A stretch of DNA of 22,974 nt from the NCBI RefSeq assembly GCF_039812505.1, contig NZ_JBDIAQ010000054.1:1-22974 (forward strand), written 5' to 3'. Position numbers and translations under genes: made by a program. The DNA is from Intrasporangium_A sp039812505 (GTDB lineage Bacteria; Actinomycetota; Actinomycetes; Actinomycetales; Dermatophilaceae). The notes beneath the pieces were generated by a model. It was not told where the DNA came from, searched no databases, and saw only the letters and a list, made by a program, of their open reading frames with translations. Of this stretch, positions 14,816 to 21,842 are shown one piece after another. Positions within the stretch are counted from its first letter, which is position 1. Each line of letters starts with the position of its first letter.

Positions 14816-15476
14816 TCAGGGCACGAGACGGTAGCCGACCCCCGCGGACGGTCTCGATCCGCCCGTCCCCGATCTTTCCGCGCAGGTAGCGGACGTACAC
14901 GTCGACGACGTTCGAGCCCGGGTCGAAGTGGAAGCCCCACACCCGGCTGAGCAGCTGCTCCCTGGTCAGCACCTGGTCCGGGTGGCGCAGGAAGGTCTCG
15001 AGCAGCCCGAACTCGCGAGCCGTCAGCTCGACCTGTCGCCCGCCGGTGCTGACCCGTCGGGTACGCAGGTCGAGGGCCAGGTCGCCGCTGCGCAGCACCG
15101 TCTCCTCCGGCCGTCCGGTACTGCGCAGTCGCAGCCGGATCCGCGCGAGCAGCTCGTCGAACGCGAACGGCTTGCGCATGTAGTCGTCCGCCCCGCCCTC
15201 CAGACCGGCAACCGTGTCGTCGACCTCCCCGCGGGCGGTCAGGATGATGACCGGGATCTCGTGGTGCTCGGCCCGCAGCCGGCGCAGCACCGAGAAGCCG
15301 TCGAGCTCGGGCAGCCCGATGTCGAGGATGACCAGGTCGAAGTCACCGCCTGAGGCGAGGGCGTAGGCGGCGGCACCGTCGCTCGCGATCTCGGTGGTGA
15401 AGCCGTTGCGGCGCAGGCCCTTGTCGAGGAAGGAGGCGATGCGCTGCTCGTCCTCGGCGATGAGGATGCGGTTCAT
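14816..15476 (-). CDS. OmpR-family response regulator, frameshifted near C-terminus
   Basis: This encodes a two-component response regulator with a receiver domain (residues 1-115) and an OmpR-type winged-helix DNA-binding domain. Phosphoacceptor D52 is in LVILDIGLPE, with acidic D9, T80 in ILTARGE and K102 in MRKPFAF. The DNA-binding part has LTAREFGLLETFLRHPDQVLT and SNVVDVYVRYLRGKIG. At the end, VRG should continue as VGYRLVP and stop at 14816, but a five-base C run (14839-14843 on the plus strand) throws it out of frame. As sequenced, it runs to 14679 through a terminator. One base fewer restores the consensus exactly. The ATG at 15476 overlaps the kinase stop as ATGA. The shift may be a sequencing error or a real lesion. 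Confidence 0.88.
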
Positions 15477-17020
15477 GGCTGCTCCTTCCCGGCCTCGGCC
15501 CCGTGCCTGGCCGGTGGGTCGGCCATCGGAATCGGCTGGGTCTCCGTGGGCGAGAACCGGCCCGGTGCCGCGGGGCGCGGGTGGGTGGCGACCGTACCGC
15601 GTGGCAGGTCGAGGGTGAAGGTGGACCCCGCGCCCGGCTCGCTCGTCAGCTCCACGTGGCCGCCGTGGGCCTGCGCGATCGAGGTCACGATGGACAGCCC
15701 GAGCCCGCTGCCGGTCCGGCCCGGCTCGCGCGTCCCCCGCGCCCGCCGTTCGAAGATCCGGGACTGGTCCTGCGAGGGTATGCCGCTGCCTTCGTCCCGG
15801 ACCCACAGTCGGACGCGGTCCCCGGCCAGCGACGACCCGACGGCGATCACCTGGCCGTCCTGGGTGTGCCGCACGGCGTTGGCGATCAGCTGCATCAGCG
15901 CCTGGGTCAGGCGGTGCTCGTCCCCGGGGAAGGCGGTCTCGGCGAGCCGGTCGACGAGCCAGCGTCGCTCCCCGAGCGCCCGGGCCTTGGCGACCACCTC
16001 GATCGTGAGGTGTGCCGCGTCGACCAGCCCGAGCCGGACGAACCCCGGCTCCTCGGCGGCGGCAAGGGTGGTCAGGTCGTCGACGAGCCGGTTCATGCGG
16101 TCGACCTCGTCCAGCACCAGGCCCCGGGTCTCCACCAGCTCCTCCGGGTCGTCGCCCATCAGCTCGAGATGGCCGCGCACGATGGTCAGCGGGGTGCGCA
16201 GCTCGTGCCCGACGTCGTGCAGGAACTCGCGCTGCCCGACGAACGCGGCCTGCAGCCGGTCGAGCATCGAATTGAAGGTGCGGGCGAGCGCGGCGACGTC
16301 GTCGTCCCCTCGCACGTCGATGCGCCGGCTCAGGTCGGACTCGCTGATCTGCTGGGCGGTGCTGCGCACCAGCCGGATCGGGGCCAGGATCCGGCCGGCG
16401 ACGAACCAGCTCGCCCCGGAAGCGAGGAGCAGGGCGACGGCGGCCGACAGGACGAGGATCACCGTGGCGTCGCGGGCGGCCTGGCGCTCCCCACGCGCGA
16501 ACACGCCGATGACGAGCGCGCCCGGTCGCGGGTCGGCCGCGGCCTGCACCGGGACGACCGCGAGGTGGACCGGTCCCACCGGTGAGGAGGTCACCCGGGT
16601 CTGCGGCTGCTCGGCCGCGGCGGCCCACTGCACGATGGACGGGTCGAGGTCGAGACGGGCCGGCGGAGGGAACGGACTGCGCCTTGCCGCCCGCCCGTCC
16701 ACCACGGAGAAGAAAGTCTCGTCGAAGTCCGGCACGTTGGTGCGCAGGAACGCCGCGAGGAAGGCGTCGACGTCCCGGTACGGCTTGCCCGTCGTGGGGT
16801 CGAGCGCGGACGCCGCATACGTGCGCAGCTTGGCCGCCTCGTGGGTCAGCTCCCCGGCGAGGGTCGCCTCGGCGCGGGAGTACAGGACGGCGCTGACCAG
16901 CGCCACCAACCCGGCGAGGGCGAGCGAGAGGGCCAGGCTGATCAGCCCGACGAGACGGGCCCGGGTACTGCGTGGCGCGGGCTCCCGACCGGCTCCCGGG
17001 AGCCTCGTCAGTCGTCGCAC
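15473..17020 (-). CDS. Sensor histidine kinase (HAMP, HisKA, HATPase)
   Basis: This encodes a 515-residue membrane sensor kinase. The first transmembrane helix is about residues 22-47. An extracytoplasmic domain follows (48-183), including DFDETFFSVVDGR and VHLAVVPVQA. The second helix is about 185-207, then a HAMP linker (208-260). The H-box has phospho-acceptor H272 in GHELRTPLT. The ATPase domain has N-box QLIANAVRHT, DEGSGIP and GSGLGLSIV. A proline-rich tail of about 45 residues follows the kinase core. The GTG at 17020 overlaps the upstream acidic small-protein gene by 13 bases, and the stop overlaps the regulator ATG, so the three are co-expressed. A GGTATGCC octamer at 15777-15784 forces the rare isoleucine codon ATA. 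Its signal is unknown. Confidence 0.93.
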   Translation of the reverse strand: MRRLTRLPGAGREPAPRSTRARLVGLISLALSLALAGLVALVSAVLYSRAEATLAGELTHEAAKLRTYAASALDPTTGKPYRDVDAFLAAFLRTNVPDFDETFFSVVDGRAARRSPFPPPARLDLDPSIVQWAAAAEQPQTRVTSSPVGPVHLAVVPVQAAADPRPGALVIGVFARGERQAARDATVILVLSAAVALLLASGASWFVAGRILAPIRLVRSTAQQISESDLSRRIDVRGDDDVAALARTFNSMLDRLQAAFVGQREFLHDVGHELRTPLTIVRGHLELMGDDPEELVETRGLVLDEVDRMNRLVDDLTTLAAAEEPGFVRLGLVDAAHLTIEVVAKARALGERRWLVDRLAETAFPGDEHRLTQALMQLIANAVRHTQDGQVIAVGSSLAGDRVRLWVRDEGSGIPSQDQSRIFERRARGTREPGRTGSGLGLSIVTSIAQAHGGHVELTSEPGAGSTFTLDLPRGTVATHPRPAAPGRFSPTETQPIPMADPPARHGAEAGKEQP

Positions 17021-17397
17021 GGGTCGTCGTCGACGTCGTCCGCGTCGTCGTCCGGGTCACTCTCCTGGCCGGCCGGGCAGGCGATCGTCGGGTTGGCGGG
17101 GACCGCTCCCGGTGCCTGCCGTGGCGGCGGCGCGGGCCTGGTCGCCCGGCTCGTCGGCTTGGCCGGTTGCGTCGCCGGGGCCGGGGTCGCGGACTGCGCC
17201 GGTGTGGTCGGTGAGTCGGGCCGGGCCCCGGTGGGCTGGGCCGAGGAGGTCCCGGCAGCGGTCGTCGGGTGCACCAGGACGACGGACCCGAGGTCCGGCG
17301 TGCCCGGCTGGACGAGCAGGCCGGCCAGGCCCCAGACGAGGGCAGCGAGCACCGGCACGACCAGCAGGGTCGAGAGGGCCAGACGCAGGTGCCGCAT
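17008..17397 (-). CDS. Small exported/anchored protein with Pro/Thr-rich stalk and acidic tail
   Basis: This encodes a 129-residue protein in three parts. There is an N-terminal hydrophobic helix (about residues 6-28, signal or anchor), then a Pro-, Ala- and Thr-rich stretch (about 44-105) like a cell-wall-spanning stalk. It ends in ACPAGQESDPDDDADDVDD and a final CDD. The tail has two cysteines and over ten aspartates, which could bind cations such as calcium or other divalent metals if it lies outside the cell. I do not recognise a family. The gene overlaps the sensor kinase start by 13 bases, so a role as a co-sensor or ligand presenter for that kinase is a reasonable guess. The ATG at 17397 has no clear Shine-Dalgarno. 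Confidence 0.75.
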   Translation of the reverse strand: MRHLRLALSTLLVVPVLAALVWGLAGLLVQPGTPDLGSVVLVHPTTAAGTSSAQPTGARPDSPTTPAQSATPAPATQPAKPTSRATRPAPPPRQAPGAVPANPTIACPAGQESDPDDDADDVDDDPCDD

Positions 17398-17440
17398 GAC
17401 ACCACTGTGCCCGAACCGGGGCGGTGCGACAGCCTCCGGG

Positions 17441-17471
17441 CGATGAGAGTCCTCTCATCGCGGCTTCATCG
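17441..17471. promoter_or_regulatory. Palindrome and 11-bp-phased repeats in a divergent promoter
   Basis: CGATGAGAG (17441-17449) and CTCTCATCG (17452-17460) form a perfect inverted repeat with a two-base centre. CTCATCG (17454-17460) and TTCATCG (17465-17471) are direct copies starting 11 bases apart, the arrangement bound by OmpR-family regulators. The site lies between the kinase operon (starting at 17397) and DUF4956 (17523), so the local response regulator is the natural candidate to bind it and control both sides. This is inferred from pattern and position. Confidence 0.6.
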
Positions 17472-17522
17472 TCGTCCCACTGGCGGACGTCAGGGTGGTA
17501 CCGACCGCAAAGGAGACACACC

Positions 17523-18122
17523 ATGACGACAATGGCCATCGCCATCCTCACCGACCTGGTCGCCGCCACCGTGCTGGCCGTCGGCCTCTACTACCGCCGG
17601 CACCGCCGCCGCGACCTGATGTTCGCCTACCTCGCCCTGAACGTCGGGGTGCTCGCGGTGGCCACCGCGTTGGGCTCGGCCCAGGCCGGGGTCGGTCTCG
17701 GGCTGGGGCTGTTCGGCGTCCTGTCGATCATCCGGCTGCGCTCCGACCCGATCAGCCAGGCCGAGGTCGCCTACTACTTCTCGGCCCTTGCTCTCGGCCT
17801 GATCGCCGGTCTGGCGCCGATCGCCTGGTGGGCGACGCCGGCCTTCTCGGTGCTGCTACTTACCGTCGTCGTGGTCGCGGACCACCCGCGCTGGGCGCGC
17901 CGGTCACGCACCCTCGTGCTGACCCTCGACACCGCGATCCTCGAGCCGATCGAGCTCCAGCACACCGTGGCCCACACGGTCGGCGGCCGGGTGCAGCGCC
18001 TCGACGTCCGGGAGGTCGACCTGGTGCGCGACGTGACCGTCCTCGAGGTCGTCTACGTCCCGGTCGACGGGATGCAGCCCCGCCGGGTGCCGATGCAGGT
18101 GCCGTCCCTGGTGGCGTCATGA
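17523..18122 (+). CDS. DUF4956 membrane protein
   Basis: This encodes a 199-residue protein of the DUF4956 family. About four to five transmembrane segments occupy the first 125 residues, including LTDLVAATVLAVGLYY, LMFAYLALNVGVLAVATAL and an amphipathic GLGLFGVLSIIRLRSDPISQ (part), a conserved family feature. A soluble cytoplasmic C-terminal domain follows (about 130-199). DUF4956 proteins are repeatedly found beside VTC-domain polyphosphate polymerases, as here, and are thought to work with them at the membrane; the exact job is not established. AGGAG lies seven bases before the ATG. The stop overlaps the VTC start as ATGA, so the two are co-translated. Confidence 0.9.
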   Translation: MTTMAIAILTDLVAATVLAVGLYYRRHRRRDLMFAYLALNVGVLAVATALGSAQAGVGLGLGLFGVLSIIRLRSDPISQAEVAYYFSALALGLIAGLAPIAWWATPAFSVLLLTVVVVADHPRWARRSRTLVLTLDTAILEPIELQHTVAHTVGGRVQRLDVREVDLVRDVTVLEVVYVPVDGMQPRRVPMQVPSLVAS

Positions 18123-19026
18123 CCACGCCGGCCGCCCCGACCGGCACGGCACCGTGGGGCCCGCAAGCTCCGCGCGACCCGGGCCGCGCGCGGCGGCAGG
18201 TGGCCGGGCTCGCCGACCCGGGGCCCGCCCCGCGGCGGGTGGCCGGGCTCGCCGACGCCTCGGACCATCGGCACCTGGCCCGGCTCGCGGCCACCCTCGG
18301 GACCACCACCCTCGCCGACCTCGCCGAGACCTCGGACCTGCAGACCCGGGTCGACCAGAAGTACCTGGTCCCGCTGGCGGTCCTCGACGAGCTGGTCGCC
18401 TCGCTCGACTCGGACCTGCGCGTGCTCGAGATCGACGGGCGACGGGTGTTCGGCTACGAGTCGGTCTACTTCGACACCTGCAACCTGCAGCTGTTCCGCG
18501 ACCAGGTGCAGGGCCGTCGGACCCGGCACAAGGTGCGTACCCGGCTCTACGCGGACTCCGGCCTGACCATGCTCGAGGTCAAGGCCAAGGGACGTCGCGG
18601 CGAGACGGTCAAGCACCGCCTGGACTGGCGGCGCGAGGACCTGCTGCAGATCCACTCCGAAGGACGCGACTTCGTGGGCACCCACCTGGCCGGCCGCCCG
18701 CACGTCGCGGTGCTGCGCCCGGTGCTGCGCAGCACCTACCGGCGGATGACCTTGGTGCACGTCGCCGGCGGGCTGCGGGTCACCTGCGACGTCGACCTGG
18801 CTTTCGAGGGACCGGGCGGCGGTGCGGTCCGCGTCCCGGGCGGACAGGTCCTGCTCGAGACCAAGTCCGCCACCGGCGCAGCGCGGCCGACCAGCTCCTG
18901 CGCGGCTGGGGGCAGCGGGACGTGCTGGTCAGCAAGTACTGTGCGGGCGTCGCGCTGACGACCGGCGCCCCGGCGAACCGCTGGCACCGGACGCTGCGCC
19001 GCTACCTGACCACGCCTGCCGCGTGA
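18119..19026 (+). CDS. VTC-domain polyphosphate polymerase, apparent 1-base frameshift
   Basis: This encodes a VTC-domain protein of about 302 residues, related to the tunnel-shaped catalytic domain that makes polyphosphate from ATP in yeast Vtc4. Typical elements are QTRVDQKYLVP, FGYESVYFDT, GRRTRHKVRTRLYADSG, LEVKAKGRRGETVKHRLDW and VLLETKSATG; the basic and acidic residues in these strands line the tunnel. The expected end, ADQLLRGWGQRDVLVSKYCAGVAL then RWHRTLRRYL, lies in another frame from about 18885 and stops at 19026. As sequenced, the first frame ends at 18958 with an unrelated tail. A single missing base near 18880-18890 explains this. The N-terminus has a repeated VAGLADP/VAGLADA segment (18199-18256). 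The ATG overlaps the DUF4956 stop. Confidence 0.85.
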
Positions 19027-19048
19027 CGGCGCCGGGCCGGGCGACAGC

Positions 19049-20401
19049 TCAGAGCAGCTCGGCCAGCGGCATGGACCGGTGCGCCCGAGGGGGCAGCAGC
19101 AGGTTCTGCCGGTGGGTCGTGTCCAGGAAGCCGGTGAACCCGATGTCGTCGTCGCCGAGGTGGTAGCGCTGCTGGTGGTGGACGCTGTCCATCTCGAGGC
19201 GCATCAGCTCGAAGTGCTGCGACGACGGGCCGAACCCGATGAAGTGGACCCCGGCCCGCGGGCGTGGGCTGACCGGCCCGTCCGTCGAGAAGCCGAACGG
19301 GTTCTCCACCGTGTTGAAGTCCTGACGCAGGAACATGACCGTGCCGCGCGGCAGCTCCTCGCCGTAGGCCGTGGTGGTGTCCTGCCCCAGCCGGGAGAGG
19401 AACTGCATCTGCTCGTTGTGGCCGAGCACCCCGGTCTCCGCGTCCTTGTCGCGCTGCTCCTCGAAGGTGACGGTCGCCGGCGACTGGTCGGGCGAGAGCA
19501 CCTCGGGCCCCTCGGTGCGGCGCGGATGGAACATCCGGGTCAGCCGGTCGCGGTGCGAGAGCTCGTACCAGCGATCCAGCTCGATCCCGATGTGCGACAG
19601 GTGCATCGCCGTGCCGCCGGCGAAGTAGTCGCCGGGCTTGACGTCGGTGTAGCCGGGCAGCGTCTCGAAGCTGGGCAGGTTGCCACCGGCCAGCCCGTCC
19701 TTGTGGCTGGAGGTGAACCCCATGAACAGCATCGCCCCGGCCGGGACGTGCTCGGCCCCGGGGATGCCGACCCGCCGGCCGACGACCCGGGGCATGCCGT
19801 GCCCGGCGAAGCCGCGGCGCATCGAGGTGACCGACAGCAGGTCGCCCACGAAGGTCCCCTCGACGGGGATGCCGTTCAGCTCCTGCTCGCCGGGGCGGAA
19901 CAGGGCGCCGACCACCCGGTCGATGTGGTCGCGGTAGTCGCTCTTGAAGTGGAAGACGACGTCCTGCTGCTCCAGGACGATCGACTCCGGGTCCTTGGGG
20001 AAACGGATCGAGTCGACGACCGCCCACTGCCCCTCGCTGCCGGGCAGCGTCGAGTGCGGGAACAGCTCGTCGGTCACCGAGGCGGGGATGCGCTCACGGA
20101 AGTAGGGCAGGCCGTAGGAGACCTGGACGAAGATGCCCGACGGCCCGAGCGGGTAGATCCGCTCGACCGTCTCGAGCGCGGCGGCCAGCCGGCGCTGGGC
20201 CGCCGCGAGGCTCGCCCGGTCGTCGGGTGGGAAGCTCAGCCGCGCCGTGACGACGGCGTGCCAGAGTGGGACGACGGCCACGGGGACACCGAGGTGATCC
20301 TCCTCGGTGACGCCGGGCAGCTCGTACTGCGTCTTGGGGGGCTCCAGGACCACCCGTTTGGAGTAGTCGACAACGCCGGTCCAGTCGAACTCGTCACTCA
20401 T
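19049..20401 (-). CDS. DyP-like DUF7405-type protein
   Basis: This encodes a 450-residue protein that I place with a DyP-peroxidase-like family (DUF7405 type), best known from haloarchaea and actinobacteria. Shared stretches include SGIFVQVSYGLPYFRERIP, AMLFMGFTSSHKDG, then GDYFAGGTAMHLSHIGIELD with WYELSHRDRLTRMFHPRR, and a C-terminal GVHFIGFGPSSQHFELMRLE. In true DyP peroxidases a GxxDG motif and a conserved arginine position the haem. Here SSHKDG and several histidines (GHGMP, AMHLSH, MFHP) are present, but I cannot confirm a haem ligand. There is no Tat or signal peptide, unlike many relatives. GAGAGG precedes the ATG. It is a single gene, tail-to-tail with VTC (22-base gap). Family recalled from memory, so moderate confidence. 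Confidence 0.7.
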   Translation of the reverse strand: MSDEFDWTGVVDYSKRVVLEPPKTQYELPGVTEEDHLGVPVAVVPLWHAVVTARLSFPPDDRASLAAAQRRLAAALETVERIYPLGPSGIFVQVSYGLPYFRERIPASVTDELFPHSTLPGSEGQWAVVDSIRFPKDPESIVLEQQDVVFHFKSDYRDHIDRVVGALFRPGEQELNGIPVEGTFVGDLLSVTSMRRGFAGHGMPRVVGRRVGIPGAEHVPAGAMLFMGFTSSHKDGLAGGNLPSFETLPGYTDVKPGDYFAGGTAMHLSHIGIELDRWYELSHRDRLTRMFHPRRTEGPEVLSPDQSPATVTFEEQRDKDAETGVLGHNEQMQFLSRLGQDTTTAYGEELPRGTVMFLRQDFNTVENPFGFSTDGPVSPRPRAGVHFIGFGPSSQHFELMRLEMDSVHHQQRYHLGDDDIGFTGFLDTTHRQNLLLPPRAHRSMPLAELL

Positions 20402-20488
20402 CTCGCGCCTCTCGTGGCCATCTCAGCCCCCGTCACCTTGCAGGCTACGCCCCGCCGCGGGCCCCGGCTCGGCTGCTCGTCCGGGGGC

Positions 20489-20564
20489 GATCATGGGCTG
20501 TGGATCCCCGTCGGTGGATCATGGGCTGTGAGCAGTGTCGACGGGTCAGCGTCGACGGATCAGC
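20489..20564. repeat. Two pairs of 14-bp direct repeats upstream of the zinc-finger gene
   Basis: GATCATGGGCTGTG occurs at 20489-20502 and 20517-20530, a 28-base period. It is followed by a tandem pair of GTCGACGG(G/A)TCAGC at 20537-20550 and 20551-20564. Together they fill most of the gap between the divergent DUF7405 and zinc-finger genes, and end 25 bases before the ATG at 20590. Such clustered copies could be operators or slippage-generated repeats. Confidence 0.75.
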
Positions 20565-20589
20565 CTCGGACGAAGAAGGGGACGGACGG

Positions 20590-20886
20590 ATGGCAGCGAC
20601 GTGTCAGCACCTGGACCTGGTCAGGGAGGTGACCCCCTCCGCACCAGGCTGCGAGGAGTGCCTCGCCTCCGGCGGCACGTGGGTCAAGCTGCGAATCTGC
20701 ATGACCTGCGGGCACATCGGCTGTTGCGACAGCTCGCCGGGCCGGCACGCCACCGCCCACTGGCGGGCCCACCGGGACCATCCGCTGATGCGGTCGTTCG
20801 AGCCGGGGGAGGACTGGTGGTGGTGCTACCCCGAGCAGCTGGGCTTCGAGGTGCCCGGGGCGCCGCCGGCGCCCTCGCACGCCTGA
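20590..20886 (+). CDS. Small UBP-type zinc-finger protein
   Basis: This encodes a 98-residue protein made up almost entirely of a UBP-type (ubiquitin-hydrolase-like) zinc finger. Ligand candidates follow the family order: C5 and H7 in TCQHL, C21 and C24 in CEEC, C37 and C40 in CMTCGH, C45 in GCC, then H53, H57, H61 and H64 in RHATAHWRAHRDHP. A conserved W-rich end (EDWWWCY) follows. In eukaryotes this finger reads the ubiquitin C-terminus; bacterial stand-alone versions are widespread in actinobacteria, but their partner is unknown. AAGGGGAC precedes the ATG at 20590; an earlier in-frame ATG at 20518 would add residues encoded by the upstream repeats and is less likely. Confidence 0.85.
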   Translation: MAATCQHLDLVREVTPSAPGCEECLASGGTWVKLRICMTCGHIGCCDSSPGRHATAHWRAHRDHPLMRSFEPGEDWWWCYPEQLGFEVPGAPPAPSHA

Positions 20887-20903
20887 CCCGGGCGTCGGCC
20901 TGG

Positions 20904-21020
20904 GGTATGCCGCCCCACCCGGCCCCGCGCGCCTCGGGCCCGGGTCGCCTCGACCACGCGGTTCCTCCGCCGACCCCGCGCCCTGCGCGCGCTTCGCGCG
21001 AGGCCGGGTGAGCGGCATCC
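20904..21020. repeat. Long imperfect inverted repeat (about 27-bp arms)
   Basis: The left arm (20904-20931, starting GGTATGCCGC, with CACCCGGCC and ending CGCGCG) matches the reverse complement of the right arm (20995-21020, CGCGCGAGGCCGGGTGAGCG... ) at all but about three positions. The arms are 63 bases apart. It lies just after the zinc-finger stop and before the phosphoglucomutase gene. It may be a large terminator stem or a palindromic dispersed element. The left arm carries the window's recurring octamer; the right arm has a one-base-short version. Confidence 0.75.
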
Positions 21021-21059
21021 GGCATGGTGTCGGCTCGGGGTCACCGGTTTCGCTCGGGT

Positions 21060-21071
21060 TATGGTGACCGG
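21060..21071 (+). promoter_or_regulatory. Possible leaderless -10 box before the phosphoglucomutase gene
   Basis: TATGGT (21060-21065) fits TANNNT, and six bases separate it from the GTG at 21072, the spacing seen at the E1-alpha promoter. No Shine-Dalgarno precedes that GTG. No convincing -35 box lies upstream. Confidence 0.4.
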
Positions 21072-21842
21072 GTGGCGCAGTCCGAGCAGTCCGACGAGTC
21101 CCGCGGGTCGGCCGCGGGCCGGCTGGGTCTGCCGGCCGGCGTGCGCGCCTGCCTGTTCGACCTCGACGGGGTGCTGACGCGCACCGCGCTGGTGCACCGC
21201 GCGGCGTGGAAGCAGACGTTCGACCCGCTGCTCGCGCAGGCTGGCCAGCCGGAGTTCACCGAGGCGGACTACCTGCGCTTCGTCGACGGGAAGCGGCGCC
21301 TGGACGGGGTGCGCGACTTCCTGACCGCGCGTGGGCTGGCCCGGCCCGAGGGCAGCGCCGACGACCCGCCCGAGCGGGACACGATCGGCGGCATCGGCAA
21401 CCGGAAGAACGCGCTGCTGTTGCAGCGGCTCGCCGAGGACGGGGTGCAGGTCCACCCCGACGCGGTCACCTACCTGCGTGCCGTGCGTGCCGCCGGCGTG
21501 CCGATCGCGGTCGTCACGGCGTCGGCGAACGCCGAGGCGGTGCTGCGGGCCGCGCACCTCGCCGACCTCGTCGACGCGCGGGTCGACGGTCTCGTCGCCG
21601 CCCGGGACGGCCTGGCCGGCAAGCCGGCCCCCGACACGTTCCTGGCCGGGGCCCGAGCCCTGGGGGTGACGCCCGCCGAGGCAGTGGTGTTCGAGGACGC
21701 GCTGTCCGGCGTGGCCGCGGGCCGGGCCGGCCGGTTCGGCTTCGTCGTGGGGGTCGACCGGGCGGGACAGGGAGAAGCGCTGCGGGAGTCCGGCGCGGAC
21801 CGCGTCGTCACCGAGCTGACCGAGCTGCTGGAGGACGCGTGA
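21072..21842 (+). CDS. pgmB: Beta-phosphoglucomutase-like HAD hydrolase
   Basis: This encodes a 256-residue HAD-superfamily protein of the beta-phosphoglucomutase subfamily, converting beta-glucose 1-phosphate to glucose 6-phosphate in the cytosol. The nucleophile and acid/base pair are D30 and D32 in CLFDLDGVLT. The cap domain has AAWKQTFD and GIGNRKNALL, the latter resembling the family's substrate loop. Motif II is VVTASAN, motif III the lysine in LAGKPAPDTF, and motif IV VVFEDALSG. Its stop overlaps the next GTG (GTGA); the next gene is a GH65 phosphorylase, the classic partner that supplies beta-glucose 1-phosphate. An ATG at 21024 would add 16 residues but lies against the inverted repeat; I prefer GTG 21072 because of the -10 box. 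Confidence 0.9.
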   Translation: MAQSEQSDESRGSAAGRLGLPAGVRACLFDLDGVLTRTALVHRAAWKQTFDPLLAQAGQPEFTEADYLRFVDGKRRLDGVRDFLTARGLARPEGSADDPPERDTIGGIGNRKNALLLQRLAEDGVQVHPDAVTYLRAVRAAGVPIAVVTASANAEAVLRAAHLADLVDARVDGLVAARDGLAGKPAPDTFLAGARALGVTPAEAVVFEDALSGVAAGRAGRFGFVVGVDRAGQGEALRESGADRVVTELTELLEDA

